A stretch of 64,000 nt of DNA from positions 106,021 to 170,020 of the forward strand of contig NZ_JACJRT010000001.1 in the NCBI RefSeq assembly GCF_014697415.1, read 5' to 3'. A model generated the notes under the pieces. It was given only the letters and a program-made list of their open reading frames with translations. It ran no database searches and was not told where the DNA came from. Shown here piece after piece: positions 56,980 through 64,000 of the stretch. Positions within the stretch are counted from its first letter, which is position 1. Every line of letters begins with the position of its first letter. This DNA comes from Cyanobium sp. FACHB-13342. Its GTDB lineage: Bacteria > Cyanobacteriota > Cyanobacteriia > PCC-6307 > Cyanobiaceae. A program made the translations under genes and the position numbers.

Positions 56980-58143
56980 ATGTCAGATACCGGTTCCGCC
57001 ACCCCGGACTTCGACCTCCGCGCCGCTGCCGGTGGGGGCCTGTTGCTGTTCCGCCAGCTCTTTGATGCCGACACCGGCACCTTCACCTACCTGCTGGTTG
57101 ATGTTCCGAGCGGCGAAGGGGTGCTGATCGATCCGGTGTTCGAGCAGCACAGCCGCGACCTCTCCCTGATCCGAGAACTGGGCGTCGACCTGGTGGCGTC
57201 AATCGACACCCACGCCCACGCCGACCACGTCACGGGAAGTTGGCTGATGCGCCAGGCCACCGGCTGCGCCATCGGCCTGGCGGCGGCGGTGGGGGCCGAG
57301 AACGTAACCCTGCCGCTGCATCACGGCGACCGGGTGGCCTTCGGCGGGCGCCACCTGGAGGTGCGCAGCACCCCCGGGCACACCGATGGCTGCATCAGTG
57401 TGGTGCTGGACGACCACTCCATGGCCTGTACCGGTGACGCCCTGCTGGTGCGTGGCTGCGGCCGCTGCGACTTCCAGCAGGGCAACGCCCACACCCTCTA
57501 CCGCTCAATTACCGAGCAGATCCTGTCGTTGCCAGCGGCCTGCCTGCTCTACCCCGGCCACGACTACACCGGCCGCACCGTCACCTCCGTCGCTGAAGAA
57601 CGGGCATTCAACGCCCGGCTCGGCGGCGCTGCCACCGAGCGGGATTTCGTGGGCCACATGGAGAACATGAAGCTGCCCCACCCCCACCGGATCGCCGAGG
57701 CCCTGCCCGGCAACATGCGCTCTGGCAAACCTCGCCCGACTGGGGCCGGTGCGGGCCAGCCCGCCGCAGGCGAGGTCTGGGCACCGCTGGGGCGCAGCTA
57801 TGCCGGACTGCCCGAGGTCAGCCCCGAGTGGGTGGCCAGCCACCGCGACCAGCTCACGCTGCTCGATGTGCGCTCCCTGGAGGAATTCAGCGGCCCGGAT
57901 GGACGGATCAGCGGCAGCCTGCTGATCCCGCTGCCGGAGCTGGAGGCCCGCGCCGCGGAGATCCCCGCCGGAGCGCCCGTGGTGGTGGTCTGCCATTCCG
58001 GCAGCCGCTCCGCCCTGGCCACCCAGCAACTGCTCAAAGCTGGCCGCCTCCGGGTGGCCAATCTCCACGGCGGCCTGGCCCGCTGGGCCGATGGGGGCTA
58101 CCCGCTGGAGGGCGTGATCGCCCACGAATCGCCTTCACACTGA
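56980..58143 (+). CDS. Persulfide dioxygenase (ETHE1-type) fused to rhodanese
   Basis: A 387-residue two-domain enzyme. Residues ~12-250 form an ETHE1-like metallo-beta-lactamase domain: THAHADHVTGSW (HxHxDH), TPGHTDGCIS, TGDALLVRGCGRCDFQQG (ETHE1 signature) and LYPGHDYTG. The last ~100 residues are a rhodanese domain with active Cys in VVVVCHSGSRSA. It oxidises glutathione persulfide to sulfite and can exchange sulfur with thiosulfate, detoxifying sulfide-derived sulfur. The ATG at 56980 follows site 2 directly. The next gene overlaps the stop (TGATG). Confidence 0.92.
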   Translation: MSDTGSATPDFDLRAAAGGGLLLFRQLFDADTGTFTYLLVDVPSGEGVLIDPVFEQHSRDLSLIRELGVDLVASIDTHAHADHVTGSWLMRQATGCAIGLAAAVGAENVTLPLHHGDRVAFGGRHLEVRSTPGHTDGCISVVLDDHSMACTGDALLVRGCGRCDFQQGNAHTLYRSITEQILSLPAACLLYPGHDYTGRTVTSVAEERAFNARLGGAATERDFVGHMENMKLPHPHRIAEALPGNMRSGKPRPTGAGAGQPAAGEVWAPLGRSYAGLPEVSPEWVASHRDQLTLLDVRSLEEFSGPDGRISGSLLIPLPELEARAAEIPAGAPVVVVCHSGSRSALATQQLLKAGRLRVANLHGGLARWADGGYPLEGVIAHESPSH

Positions 58144-58634
58144 TGGGAGGTTCCTCCCCAGATGGCATGCACCCGACCACGAACCATGCCCAGCGGCTAA
58201 TCACCCTCTGGATCGCCTGGCTGTTGGCCATGCTGTTTCACGTGGACCTGGGCCTGATGCCCCTGTTCCACGGCCAGTCGCCCGAAATCCATAGCCAAAT
58301 CCAGGCGGAGGCCCTGCCGCTGCTGTTCGGGGCCATGCTCGGCTACTTCCTGCTGCCGTTGATCGCGATCGTGCTGATCGCCTACGCCGACACGGCCGCC
58401 GCACCCGCCCCGCGCTGGCGCCCCTGGCGGCGCCTCCACTTCTGGTTCAGCGTCATCTATTCGGTGACGAACCTGCCCCATCTGCTTGCCGACATCCTCG
58501 TGCCCGATGCCCGGATGGATCAGATCGTGCTGATGCTGGCGCTCACGGTGTTCGGGCTCTTGATCAACGTGGAGGGCTGGCGCTGGTGGCGCCAGTCCAC
58601 GGCCGCAGAAGCTCGAGCACCTCAACATCGCTGA
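58143..58634 (+). CDS. Membrane protein of the persulfide module
   Basis: A 163-residue integral membrane protein with about four helices: LITLWIAWLLAMLFHVDLGLM, ALPLLFGAMLGYFLLPLIAIVLIAY, LHFWFSVIYSVTNLPHLLAD and IVLMLALTVFGLLINVEGWRW. His residues near helix ends (FHVDLG, PHLLAD) could bind heme or metal, but I recognise no family. The ATG overlaps the persulfide dioxygenase stop by 1 nt (TGATG), so it is very likely co-expressed. ATG at 58167 is an alternative start. Its last 71 bp overlap the convergent phosphoribosyltransferase. Confidence 0.75.
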   Translation: MGGSSPDGMHPTTNHAQRLITLWIAWLLAMLFHVDLGLMPLFHGQSPEIHSQIQAEALPLLFGAMLGYFLLPLIAIVLIAYADTAAAPAPRWRPWRRLHFWFSVIYSVTNLPHLLADILVPDARMDQIVLMLALTVFGLLINVEGWRWWRQSTAAEARAPQHR

Positions 58635-59241
58635 GTTGGGGAAACGTCTCGTACCACAGGCCCACGGCCTGCAGGTCGTCCACCACTGCCAACGCCACCA
58701 ACTGATCCATCAATCCGGCCAGCTCTTGAGCCACCCTGCGGTCCACCACCGGCACGGCCAGGGTGAGGCGTCGGGGCTGGACCTGAGCCAGAGACAGCAA
58801 CGCAGCTTTAACGGTCATGCCGGTGGCGATGCCGTCGTCCACCACGACCAGATGGCGTCCACGCAGCGCCGCAGGGCTGGGATCACCGAAGAGCTGCTGA
58901 CGCCGCCCCAATTCCCGTTCCTGGGCCTGCAGCCATCCCTGCCGAATCGCCATGGCCTCTGGCTCCACGCCCGCCTGGCCCTGGCGCCACACCGCCACGC
59001 CGCCGCTGGCAACGGCCCCGATCGCCAGCTCCGGCCAACGGGGATCGGCCACCTTGCGCACCGACCAGGTGACCAGGGGCAGCTGAAGACCCTCGGCCAC
59101 AGCCACCGCCACAGGGACGCCGCCGCGGGGCAGCGCCACAACCGTGTCCGGATCACCAGGGCTCAGGCTGGATCGCACCCGCGCAGCCAGGGCCAGACCC
59201 GCCGTGTAACGGTCGCTCCAGAGGGGTGGATGGGGGGCCAT
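58564..59241 (-). CDS. Phosphoribosyltransferase-family protein
   Basis: A 225-residue type I PRTase. The PRPP loop is VVVDDGIATGMTVKAAL (two acidic residues followed by GIATG), and the N-terminal part has VALPRGGVPVAVAVAEGL and WSVRKVADPRWPELAIGAVA, typical of the family related to predicted phosphoribosyltransferases (COG1926). The natural substrate is unknown. The ATG at 59241 is preferred to a TTG two codons upstream. Convergent with the membrane-protein gene. Confidence 0.88.
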   Translation of the reverse strand: MAPHPPLWSDRYTAGLALAARVRSSLSPGDPDTVVALPRGGVPVAVAVAEGLQLPLVTWSVRKVADPRWPELAIGAVASGGVAVWRQGQAGVEPEAMAIRQGWLQAQERELGRRQQLFGDPSPAALRGRHLVVVDDGIATGMTVKAALLSLAQVQPRRLTLAVPVVDRRVAQELAGLMDQLVALAVVDDLQAVGLWYETFPQLSDVEVLELLRPWTGATSASPPR

Positions 59242-59289
59242 CGTCAACTTCAGCGTGGGAAGGGGACCCGCGCGTCAACGGGCGCCCCG

Positions 59290-59454
59290 CTAGGCCCAGA
59301 TGTAAAAGAGCGCCGTGGCCACAGCCATCAGCAGCAACGGAATCAGCAAGGACGTGGGAAAACTCACCAGTGCGCCCGCGGCCATGCTGGCGACCACCAC
59401 CGCAAGGACCACCACCAGAATGGTCAACAGGATTCTGCGGCGACGAAGGTCCAT
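59290..59454 (-). CDS. Small membrane protein
   Basis: A 54-residue frame with basic start (MDLRRRRILLT) and two hydrophobic helices, ILVVVLAVVVASMAAGAL and LLIPLLLMAVATALFYIWA. Short two-helix proteins of this kind are common in picocyanobacteria. It lies 48 bp upstream of the PRTase gene on the same strand. A TTG at 59547 would add 31 residues. No family recognised. Confidence 0.55.
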   Translation of the reverse strand: MDLRRRRILLTILVVVLAVVVASMAAGALVSFPTSLLIPLLLMAVATALFYIWA

Positions 59455-59617
59455 AACCTGAACGGGCAATTTGGGGCGGTGTTGCTCTTGCAGCACGCCA
59501 GCGCCTTCAGTTAACCAGAGCGCTCCCAAAACCGTCAGCCAGAACAACGCACTGTCCGCAGAGACGGGCGCAATGGCACAAGTTCGGCTAGGACAGCTTC
59601 AAACCTCTTGACGGGCC

Positions 59618-59941
59618 ATGCTCCATCCCGTGATCGCTCCCCGGCTGCTTGCGCTCAGCGCCGCCGCCACCCTGCTGGTTCCCGGCATGGCCCTGGCCGG
59701 GCGTCCCGGAACCACGGTGACGCCTGTGAATACCACCACGGAATACAGCTCGCCCGTTTCCGAGGTGGACGCCTGCAACCAGGCCCAATACCGCATGCCT
59801 CCATCGGCCATCGTCAAAGCCATGCGCGTGTCTACCGCGATCAGCGGCGAATACGCCACCTTTACCTGCCGGGTGAAGTGGAGCCTGACCCCGACCACCC
59901 CGCCCACCTACCGGCCAATCCTCTTCTCCCCCTCCGCCTGA
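59618..59941 (+). CDS. Secreted hypothetical protein
   Basis: A 107-residue protein with a clear signal peptide (LLALSAAATLLVPGMALAG), then a mature part with TTVTPVNTTTEYSSPVSEVD, two cysteines (DACNQAQYR and FTCRVKW) that may form a disulfide, and a proline-rich end. I know no family. It is followed 16 bp later by a 52-residue gene on the same strand, which suggests a small operon. Confidence 0.7.
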   Translation: MLHPVIAPRLLALSAAATLLVPGMALAGRPGTTVTPVNTTTEYSSPVSEVDACNQAQYRMPPSAIVKAMRVSTAISGEYATFTCRVKWSLTPTTPPTYRPILFSPSA

Positions 59942-59957
59942 TCCCCCTGCTGCTGCC

Positions 59958-60116
59958 ATGACCCGCCACCAATCCCCCCACTTCGTACTGGAACAGACGG
60001 AGGACGGCTGGATGCTGGAAGCCCAGCACATCACCAAGGACGGCCAGGGGGATTGGATGCTGAACCACGACCAATTGGAGGAACTCGCCGCCCTGCTCCA
60101 ACAGTCCCTCGCCTAG
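59958..60116 (+). CDS. Small conserved-looking protein
   Basis: A 52-residue frame with clear protein character: MTRHQSPHFVLEQTEDGWML begins a predicted beta-hairpin, and LNHDQLEELAALLQQSLA ends as a helix. The pattern 'strand-GDWML-helix' suggests a real domain. It starts 16 bp after the secreted protein and ends 30 bp before another tiny ORF. No family recognised. Confidence 0.7.
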   Translation: MTRHQSPHFVLEQTEDGWMLEAQHITKDGQGDWMLNHDQLEELAALLQQSLA

Positions 60117-60146
60117 GACCAAGCCCTGCCCCCATCTCCCCTCTTC

Positions 60147-60263
60147 ATGCCGCCCCGGAACGCGCAGCCCTCTTCCCGCACCATCAAGCTCCAGATCCTG
60201 GGTGCCGTGTTCGTGCCGATGGGATTGCTGGGCCTATGGCTGCACTCCCAGGGCTTCTGGTGA
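60147..60263 (+). CDS. Single-helix small membrane protein
   Basis: A 38-residue frame. After a polar start (MPPRNAQPSSRTIKLQI) comes one hydrophobic helix (LGAVFVPMGLLGLWL) and a short end HSQGFW. Such mini-membrane proteins are frequent near photosynthesis and stress genes in cyanobacteria. Its last 30 bp overlap the end of the convergent UmuD-like gene. Evidence is composition and position only. Confidence 0.5.
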   Translation: MPPRNAQPSSRTIKLQILGAVFVPMGLLGLWLHSQGFW

Positions 60264-60773
60264 AGCCTGAGTAGCTGCACCGCGCTGTCGGGACCGGGAT
60301 GATGGAGCGCAGAGGTGGTGCACCGCATGGGTCACCACGCCCCAGATCAGCAGATCCGGATCCTCCCCGCGCAACGCAATCACAGGGATGCGGGGATCGC
60401 TGGCCTCCAGCCGCCAGCGGCGGGGATGTCCCTCCAGCCGACGCAGCACGAATCGGCCTTCATGCACCGCCACCACGGTGGCCCCCGGGCGCGGCGCCAC
60501 GCTGCGGTCGACCACCAGCAGATCACCGTGGTGGATCCCCTCCCCGCGCATGGCCTCACCATCCACCCGCATCAGGAAGGTGGAACTGGGACGGGGAATC
60601 AGGACGCTATTGAGATCGATCGCCGCCTCGACGTAGTCGTCGGCCGGACTGGGGAAGCCGGCCGGCACCGCTTCCAGGGCGAAGGGCAGCAACAGGGACT
60701 CCTGGCCCTGGTCTTGGTCTTGGCACTTGGCCTTGTCCTGGCGGAGGGGGCCAAGCCAGATCAGATCCGTCAC
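60234..60773 (-). CDS. UmuD-like S24 protein lacking the catalytic Ser-Lys pair
   Basis: A 179-residue LexA/UmuD-fold protein. The UmuD cleavage-site context is kept (AGFPSPADDYVEAAIDLN, Ala38-Gly39). But the Ser position in GDSM reads GEAM (Ala74), and the Lys position reads Arg111 (RFVLRRL for EFTVKKL). Self-cleavage should therefore be impossible. The fold is otherwise intact (HHGDLLVVDRSV, GVVTHAVHHL). E. coli UmuD acts with UmuC in SOS mutagenesis; no umuC lies next to it here. The start is GTG. A LexA-type palindrome lies 64 bp upstream. The C-terminal ~25 residues are extra. Confidence 0.88.
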   Translation of the reverse strand: MTDLIWLGPLRQDKAKCQDQDQGQESLLLPFALEAVPAGFPSPADDYVEAAIDLNSVLIPRPSSTFLMRVDGEAMRGEGIHHGDLLVVDRSVAPRPGATVVAVHEGRFVLRRLEGHPRRWRLEASDPRIPVIALRGEDPDLLIWGVVTHAVHHLCAPSSRSRQRGAATQASPEALGVQP

Positions 60774-60836
60774 GGGAGGAGGGGCGAGATCACAAGCCAG
60801 GGCGCCGCACGCCTATAGACAGACTAGCGCATTGTC

Positions 60837-60850
60837 AGTACACCTGTACT
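60837..60850 (-). promoter_or_regulatory. LexA-type SOS box
   Basis: AGTACACCTGTACT, a perfect palindrome in its arms (AGTAC/GTACT), which matches the cyanobacterial LexA box. On the minus strand it overlaps a possible -35 (CTGACA, 60833-60838), with TATAGG some 15 bp downstream, and lies 64 bp before the UmuD-like start. LexA should repress the UmuD-like gene until DNA damage. Confidence 0.75.
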
Positions 60851-60852
60851 GC

Positions 60853-61440
60853 TCACTCACCACAGCCCCGGCGCACCACCTCAGCCCTCAGGGCCGTGAG
60901 GTCGGGGGCTTCCGGCAGTACTGGGGCAAACAGCAGCGCCCAGGCCAGGGGCACATCACCAACCTCCAGAGCCGCCTCGATGGCGGCCAGCCAGGCCAGG
61001 GGACGCTCACCGAGGGAACGGATCAAGGCGTCGGTGCTCGCCATCCGTTCGGCTGAGGCGCCCACCAGCTGCACATGGGCAAAGGCCCCTTCGGCCGCCT
61101 GCTCGGGCCGCAAGCGCAGCAGCACCACCTCCCCTGGCGCAATCGGCGCGACAGGCCAGGCCAGGGGAGCCCGGAAGGGTTGGCCCACGGGGGCCTGCTG
61201 GCGCCACACCAGGCGGCCGTGGCGTTCGATGCGAAGTTCCCGCAAGGGCTCAACCACTACCAGCTGGGGGGCTGGCATGGGCACCAATCCCACCGCATCA
61301 CCCTCCGCCACGGGCTCCACCCGGGGAGCCACCACACAGACCGCCACGGGATCGGCCGATCGCTGCAAAGCCTGGGCCGCCATGGTGGGGACGAGCCCCA
61401 AGGACACCACCAGCGCAAACAGGATGGGGCCGCGGCTCAA
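60853..61440 (-). CDS. Exported hypothetical protein
   Basis: A 195-residue protein with a signal peptide (ILFALVVSLGLVPTMAAQA). The mature part has PVAVCVVAPRVEPVAEGDAV, then alternating strands around LRELRIERHGRLVWRQQAP, and a helical end (TDALIRSLGERPLAWLAAIE, LTALRAEVVRRGCGE). Two cysteines may pair. It might be a CHASE- or DUF928-like exported domain, but I cannot assign a family. Its ATG overlaps the PilZ stop (ATGA), so the two are probably coupled. Confidence 0.7.
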   Translation of the reverse strand: MSRGPILFALVVSLGLVPTMAAQALQRSADPVAVCVVAPRVEPVAEGDAVGLVPMPAPQLVVVEPLRELRIERHGRLVWRQQAPVGQPFRAPLAWPVAPIAPGEVVLLRLRPEQAAEGAFAHVQLVGASAERMASTDALIRSLGERPLAWLAAIEAALEVGDVPLAWALLFAPVLPEAPDLTALRAEVVRRGCGE

Positions 61441-61844
61441 CCGAACCTGCCGAACGCGGTACCGGAGTGGAGATCGCCAAACCGCTCCACCGGCGTGAAG
61501 CCCCCGCTGCGCCGCATCAGCACCCGCAGGAACGTGTCCTCAAAATCGATGGTCTCGAGGAAGCGAACCCCCACATAGGCCGACGACTCCAGCCGGTCGA
61601 CCCACAGGGAACTGGCCCGGAGACGGATGGGATCACCAAAGGTGGGATGGTGAATGGTGAGGGAGCCGGAGAGTCCTGGCACCACGGGCTCCCGGATGGG
61701 AAACAACAGACAGGCCCCTGAGGCACTCACGTCCCAGAGACGGCCAACAAACGGAACTGGATCGACATGGAAATCGATCTGAATCGTCATGCTGATCGAT
61801 GGCACGATGTGCCGTTCTTCATTCCTGGGGGAAGGATCCGGCAT
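61437..61844 (-). CDS. PilZ-domain protein (c-di-GMP receptor)
   Basis: A 135-residue single-domain PilZ protein. The c-di-GMP motifs are present: RNEER (residues 7-11, RxxxR) and DVSASG (38-43, DxSxxG) in VGRLWDVSASGACLLFP, followed by barrel strands SLTIHHPTFGDPIRL and SAYVGVRFLETI. It probably reads out c-di-GMP and acts on a partner protein; the coupled exported protein (ATGA overlap) is a candidate. The upstream 180 bp contain a TTGACT -35-like element but no firm -10. Confidence 0.82.
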   Translation of the reverse strand: MPDPSPRNEERHIVPSISMTIQIDFHVDPVPFVGRLWDVSASGACLLFPIREPVVPGLSGSLTIHHPTFGDPIRLRASSLWVDRLESSAYVGVRFLETIDFEDTFLRVLMRRSGGFTPVERFGDLHSGTAFGRFG

Positions 61845-61991
61845 CAGGACAGAAGAATGCAGACAGGAGAATGTGTCTGCACGGGTCAGCGAGTTTGGTT
61901 CAAGTCAATACTAAGGAACCGGCCATGCACGCGGCAAGGTCGCGCCAGAAGTAAAAGTTCAACGATTGAAAATGTCCCAGAACAGGGACCC

Positions 61992-62021
61992 AAGGCTTGC
62001 ACGCAAGGCTTGGACGCAAGG
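61992..62021 (+). repeat. 13-bp direct repeats near the arsS 3' end
   Basis: AAGGCTTGCACGC (61992-62004) and AAGGCTTGGACGC (62005-62017), with a partial third AAGG. They lie between the divergently oriented PilZ start and the arsS stop, just 4 bp after arsS on the minus strand. They may be a slippage product or part of a terminator; no stable stem is seen. Confidence 0.5.
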
Positions 62022-62025
62022 TCCA

Positions 62026-63033
62026 TCAGCCGGATCCCAAGGCACCCCCACAGCTGGAGCCACCACCGGCGGTGCAACCGAAGCAATGGTGGGCCACCAC
62101 GACCGGGTCGCCCTCGGGATCCCACTCCAGCAGGGAGCGCAGGTGGGGGCGCGGCCGGCTCCCCGCCGCCGCCAGTCCCAATTGCTGGTTGAAATCACAA
62201 TCGAACAGCCAGCCCTGCCAGTCGACGCTGATCAGGGAGCGACACATGACCTGGGCCAGGTTCTCCGGGCGGTGCCGAGCCTGCAGCAGGGCCTGATAGG
62301 CCGCCAGTTGCCCCTGGGCCTCGAGCCAGGTGGCAAAGCGCTGGATCGGCATGTTGGCCAGGGCGTAGAGGCTGGTGAACTCCACGCCAAACTCAGCGGC
62401 GAGCACGCGCCTGTACTCCGCTTCCAGCTGGGCCTGGGGGGGGGGCAGCGTCGGGCCCTGGGGGTTGTAGACGAGATGCAGGGGCAGGCCACGGCCCGGT
62501 TGGCCGTAGCCCAGAGCGTTGAGCTGGCGGAGGGCTGCAATGCTGCGGGCAAACACCCCCGATCCCCTCTGACGATCGACGTTGTCGGCCGAGTAGCAGG
62601 GGAGCGAGGCCACCACCGTGACACCCTGATCGGCCAAAAAGCCAGCCAGATCCTCCTGACCCGGTTCCGACAGGATCGTGAGATTGCAGCGGTCGATCAC
62701 CTCCACCCCGAGCCGCCGGGCCGCCACCACCAGCTCCCGGAACTGGGGATGGAGCTCGGGGGCTCCACCGGTGAGATCGAGGCAACGGAGACCCCGGGCC
62801 GCCAGCACGGGCGGAATCAGGGCCACCGTGGCCCCATCCATCATTTCGGTGCGGTTGGGCCCCGCATTCACATGGCAATGGCTGCAGGCCTGGTTGCAGC
62901 GGTAGCCCAAGTTCACCTGCAGGGTGGTGAGGGGGCCGCGCCGGATCGGCGGGAACGCCGGAGCCTCAAGCAGGGAGGGGAGCTGGGGCAGGGGATTGGC
63001 GGGCACCGGCTGGTGCGGCTTCAACCAGCCCAT
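62026..63033 (-). CDS. arsS: Radical SAM protein ArsS (arsenosugar synthesis)
   Basis: A 335-residue radical SAM enzyme. The [4Fe-4S] motif is YRCNQACSHCH with Cys46, Cys50 and Cys53. Other family segments: LDLTGGAPELHPQFRELV, SLPCYSADNVDRQRGSGVF, VYNPQGPTLPPPQ (diagnostic of the ArsS/DUF3641 group), WQGWLFDCDFNQQLG and the C-terminal cysteine cluster HCFGCTAGGGSSCGGA. In Synechocystis ArsS moves the 5'-deoxyadenosyl group to dimethylarsinous acid, the key step to oxo-arsenosugars. ArsM is not in the window. An ArsC-like gene at 33 kb could supply arsenite. Confidence 0.88.
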   Translation of the reverse strand: MGWLKPHQPVPANPLPQLPSLLEAPAFPPIRRGPLTTLQVNLGYRCNQACSHCHVNAGPNRTEMMDGATVALIPPVLAARGLRCLDLTGGAPELHPQFRELVVAARRLGVEVIDRCNLTILSEPGQEDLAGFLADQGVTVVASLPCYSADNVDRQRGSGVFARSIAALRQLNALGYGQPGRGLPLHLVYNPQGPTLPPPQAQLEAEYRRVLAAEFGVEFTSLYALANMPIQRFATWLEAQGQLAAYQALLQARHRPENLAQVMCRSLISVDWQGWLFDCDFNQQLGLAAAGSRPRPHLRSLLEWDPEGDPVVVAHHCFGCTAGGGSSCGGALGSG

Positions 63034-63085
63034 CCTGCCGCGTCCCCATGACCGACGATGGTGGCTGGCCTGCGCTGAGTTCGCG

Positions 63086-63481
63086 ATGTTGGAGCAGCCC
63101 CCCCGCGGCTACGTCACCCTGGCCCGCCTGGGCCTGGTGGCCAATGGGTTGGCCATTCCCCTGGGCCTGGCCGTCATCCTGCTGGATCCCACCTGGCGCA
63201 CGGCCAACATCGTGGTGGGCGCCAGCGCCGTGCTGCCCACGGCCGTGGTGGGGCTCGTGGCCTCCATCGCCCTGCTCAAGTGGCGGGCCTGGGGGCAGAT
63301 CCTGGCGATCGTGGCCCTGGCCATGGCCCTGGCGGTGGGCCTGCCCTACGGCATCGTGCGGCTGGTGCTGCTGAGCGAGGGGCGGCCCCAGACCGCCGTG
63401 CTCTCCGGCCTGCTCTGGGCGGCGACCACCGCCGCACTCGTGTATTGGAGCCGACCCAGCATCCGGCGCTATCTGATCTGA
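63086..63481 (+). CDS. Four-helix membrane protein
   Basis: A 131-residue protein with four hydrophobic segments: [61 protein letters not shown] and [19 protein letters not shown]. It begins with an acidic/proline start (MLEQPPRGY) and ends with a basic tail (RPSIRRYLI). No family recognised. It lies 58 bp upstream of the glutamine synthetase gene on the same strand and is divergent from arsS. Confidence 0.65.
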   Translation: MLEQPPRGYVTLARLGLVANGLAIPLGLAVILLDPTWRTANIVVGASAVLPTAVVGLVASIALLKWRAWGQILAIVALAMALAVGLPYGIVRLVLLSEGRPQTAVLSGLLWAATTAALVYWSRPSIRRYLI

Positions 63482-63539
63482 ACCGGGGGTCTGGCCACGC
63501 CAGCAGCGGTGGATGATGGCGTTCTCCGTGGTCCATCCC

Positions 63540-64000
63540 ATGCCCAACCCCCAGCGCTTTGCCGCCCTGCAGGCCATTCAGCGGCGACGCCCGGTGGCCA
63601 CCGCAGCGATCGCGCCGTTCGGGGAGCTCTGGGCCAGCGACGTGTTCACCCTGGACACGATGAAAGAGGCGCTGCCCGGTCGCATCTTCAAGTCCGTTCA
63701 GCGCACCATCCGCGAGGGCGGCAAGCTCGATCTCTCGGTGGCCAATGCCGTGGCCGACGCCATGAAGACCTGGGCCACCAGCCGCGGCGCCCTCTACTAC
63801 GCCCACGTCTTCTATCCGCTCACCAACTCCACGGCTGAGAAGCACGACGGCTTCATCTCGCCGAAGAGCGATGGCCGGGTGATCACCGAGTTCACCGGCA
63901 AGCTGCTGGTGCAGGGCGAGCCCGACGGCTCCTCCTTCCCCAACGGCGGCATCCGCTCCACCTTCGAGGCCCGCGGTTACACCGCCTGGGACATCACCAG
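63540..64000 (+). CDS. glnN: Type III glutamine synthetase, N-terminal part
   Basis: Only the first ~153 codons are in the window. The translation matches the GSIII N-terminus: [40 protein letters not shown], and [20 protein letters not shown], which ends with ...[21 protein letters not shown] makes glutamine from glutamate, ATP and ammonia and in cyanobacteria is usually induced under nitrogen starvation. The catalytic barrel lies beyond the edge. ATGs at 63513, 63516 and 63540 are possible starts. No NtcA box (GTA-N8-TAC) is seen in the 58-bp upstream gap. Confidence 0.9.
   Translation, partial: MPNPQRFAALQAIQRRRPVATAAIAPFGELWASDVFTLDTMKEALPGRIFKSVQRTIREGGKLDLSVANAVADAMKTWATSRGALYYAHVFYPLTNSTAEKHDGFISPKSDGRVITEFTGKLLVQGEPDGSSFPNGGIRSTFEARGYTAWDIT

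Noticed and set aside
63482..63539. NtcA box for the type III glutamine synthetase
   Set aside because: No GTA-N8-TAC in the short gap; the promoter may lie upstream of the preceding membrane-protein gene.

Overview
The window is GC-rich, almost fully coding bacterial chromosome from a unicellular alpha-cyanobacterium. Markers are aldehyde-deformylating oxygenase and acyl-ACP reductase (cyanobacterial alkane synthesis), Psb27, a Tab2/Atab2-family protein, ferrochelatase with a chlorophyll-binding tail, cyAbrB, DUF1824, DUF2854 and a tandem CA1P-phosphatase-like enzyme. High GC plus picocyanobacterial gene order suggests a Cyanobium or subcluster 5.2 Synechococcus-like organism (inference). 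No rRNA, tRNA, IS element, prophage or CRISPR array was recognised.

Layout. 1-3.9 kb (minus): creatininase-family protein, ado, aar, accA and a partial SDR, so fatty-acid initiation sits beside alkane formation. 4-9 kb: S1-domain protein, Tab2-like protein, pgeF, cyAbrB, and a convergent FAD protein. 9.2-13.5 kb: a tiny ORF, a Tat-exported phosphoesterase, ppsA and a secreted protein. 13.6-17.9 kb (minus): hemH, M23 peptidase, ilvB, SNase-like protein, small membrane protein. 18-22.6 kb (plus): tyrosine recombinase, cobO, pyrH, frr, GG-reductase-like flavoprotein. 22.6-28.2 kb (minus): cNMP-domain protein, EF-hand transaldolase, ftsI, FtsL-like protein, CPBP protease. 28.2-36 kb: tandem phosphatase, dihydroorotase-like protein, lepB, an unknown membrane protein, ArsC-like protein, ferredoxin, methyltransferase, pyrophosphatase, HTH protein. 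36.2-47.8 kb: proS, psb27, purA, PfkB kinase, cutA, cobK, ssb, argB, DUF3153 fusion, priA. 48-53 kb: rpoD, DUF1824, hemC, ClC. 53-56 kb (minus): L,D-transpeptidase, second pyrophosphatase, M32 carboxypeptidase. 56-64 kb is more accessory: a hairpin-rich gene-free stretch, an ArsR/persulfide-dioxygenase module, small ORFs, a UmuD-like protein under a LexA-type box, PilZ, ArsS and the start of type III glutamine synthetase.

Many genes overlap by 1-20 nt (ATGA, GTGA, TTGA), suggesting translational coupling. The most interesting items are a UmuD homologue that has lost both catalytic residues yet keeps a LexA-type box; an ArsR-persulfide dioxygenase/rhodanese-membrane protein module with repeated operator-like sites; a pyrophosphatase lacking a catalytic Asp beside an intact paralogue elsewhere; a dihydroorotase-like protein without its metal site; a tyrosine recombinase in housekeeping context; and unusual fusions (IlvB-zinc ribbon, transaldolase-EF hand, TPR-like/DUF3153).
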